Shown here: piece by piece, positions 35,712 through 36,143 of the stretch
Numbering within the stretch: position 1 is the stretch's first letter
How the letters are laid out: every line of letters starts with the position of its first letter
NCBI GenBank assembly: GCA_026418075.1
Contig: JAOACA010000009.1
Location: 1-36,143, forward strand
Direction of reading: 5' to 3'
DNA: 36,143 nt
From: Candidatus Bipolaricaulota bacterium
GTDB lineage: Bacteria; Bipolaricaulota; Bipolaricaulia; Bipolaricaulales; Bipolaricaulaceae
The notes under the pieces: model-generated
What the model was told of the DNA's origin: nothing
What the model saw: only the letters and a program-made list of their open reading frames with translations
The model's database searches: none
Made by a program: the position numbers and the translations under genes

Positions 35712-36143
35712 GTCCAACCCTCCTCCCCGATCAGGGGGACGAACGTACACGGGCAGAGGACCTCGTGCACGTACCGGTCCCCCTCCCTCCGGACGAGGGT
35801 CAGGTTCTGGCTCCACCGGCCCCCGACCGGGATCACGAGCCGTCCCCCGGGGGCGAGCTGGGCGAGGAGGGCCTCCGGGACCCGGGGGGCGCCGGCGGTG
35901 ACGAGGATCGCCCCGAACGGCGCCTCCTCCGGCCAGCCCAGGGTCCCGTCCCCCACCCGAAACCGGACGTTCCGGTACCCGAGCTCCGCAAGCCGCCTCT
36001 CCGCCTCCCGGGAGAGCTCGGGGATCCGCTCGATCGTGAGGACCTCGCCGGCGAGCTCGGCGAGGATCGCCGTCTGGTAGCCCGATCCGGTCCCCACCTC
36101 GAGGACCCGGTCGTCGGGCCGGAGGGCCAGGGCCTCGGTGGAC
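35708..36143 (-). CDS. pcm: Protein-L-isoaspartate O-methyltransferase, 5' end beyond window
   Basis: ...[107 protein letters not shown]. Confidence 0.93.
   Translation of the reverse strand, partial: STEALALRPDDRVLEVGTGSGYQTAILAELAGEVLTIERIPELSREAERRLAELGYRNVRFRVGDGTLGWPEEAPFGAILVTAGAPRVPEALLAQLAPGGRLVIPVGGRWSQNLTLVRREGDRYVHEVLCPCTFVPLIGEEGWT

Noticed and set aside
34746-36080. 444-aa plus-strand ORF
   Set aside because: Antisense to ltaE and pcm, both clear by motif

Overview
High-GC bacterial chromosomal segment, mostly 70-80% GC by eye. The gene style suggests a deep-branching thermophile-like lineage, possibly Bipolaricaulota/Acetothermia; that is inference and was not checked. No rRNA, CRISPR array, transposase or phage cluster was seen. 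The core is housekeeping: rimI, CaCA antiporter, gyrB, a sucC-like ligase, a SpoIVB/S55-like protein, murF, MFS, DUF554, mscL, a double-ACT protein, metG, rplU, a Prp-like protein, rpmA, obgE, nadD, infC, rpmI, rplT, RNase E/G, a diacylglycerol-kinase-like protein, threonine aldolase and pcm. Four tRNAs are present: Ala-GGC, Val-CAC, Ile-GAT and Ala-TGC. The main points of interest are: (i) an overlapping-ORF redox/arsenic operon (DUF1573 plus two Cys-less rhodanese domains, ACR3, thioredoxin, ArsC, double thioredoxin-CcdA fusion) with no ArsR in view; (ii) a Prp-family protein between L21 and L27 that lacks the catalytic His/Cys, next to an L27 with no N-terminal extension; (iii) a tandem P-loop kinase starting 8 nt after a tRNA; (iv) an ATP-cone/uridine-kinase fusion; (v) a secreted beta-rich gene broken by two +1 frameshifts; (vi) several leaderless-type promoters; (vii) non-canonical start codons for infC (ATT) and probably the RNase E/G gene (ACG); (viii) a low-GC secreted Ig-like protein at the left edge that the ORF track does not list. 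Product calls are from reading translations, without database searches.
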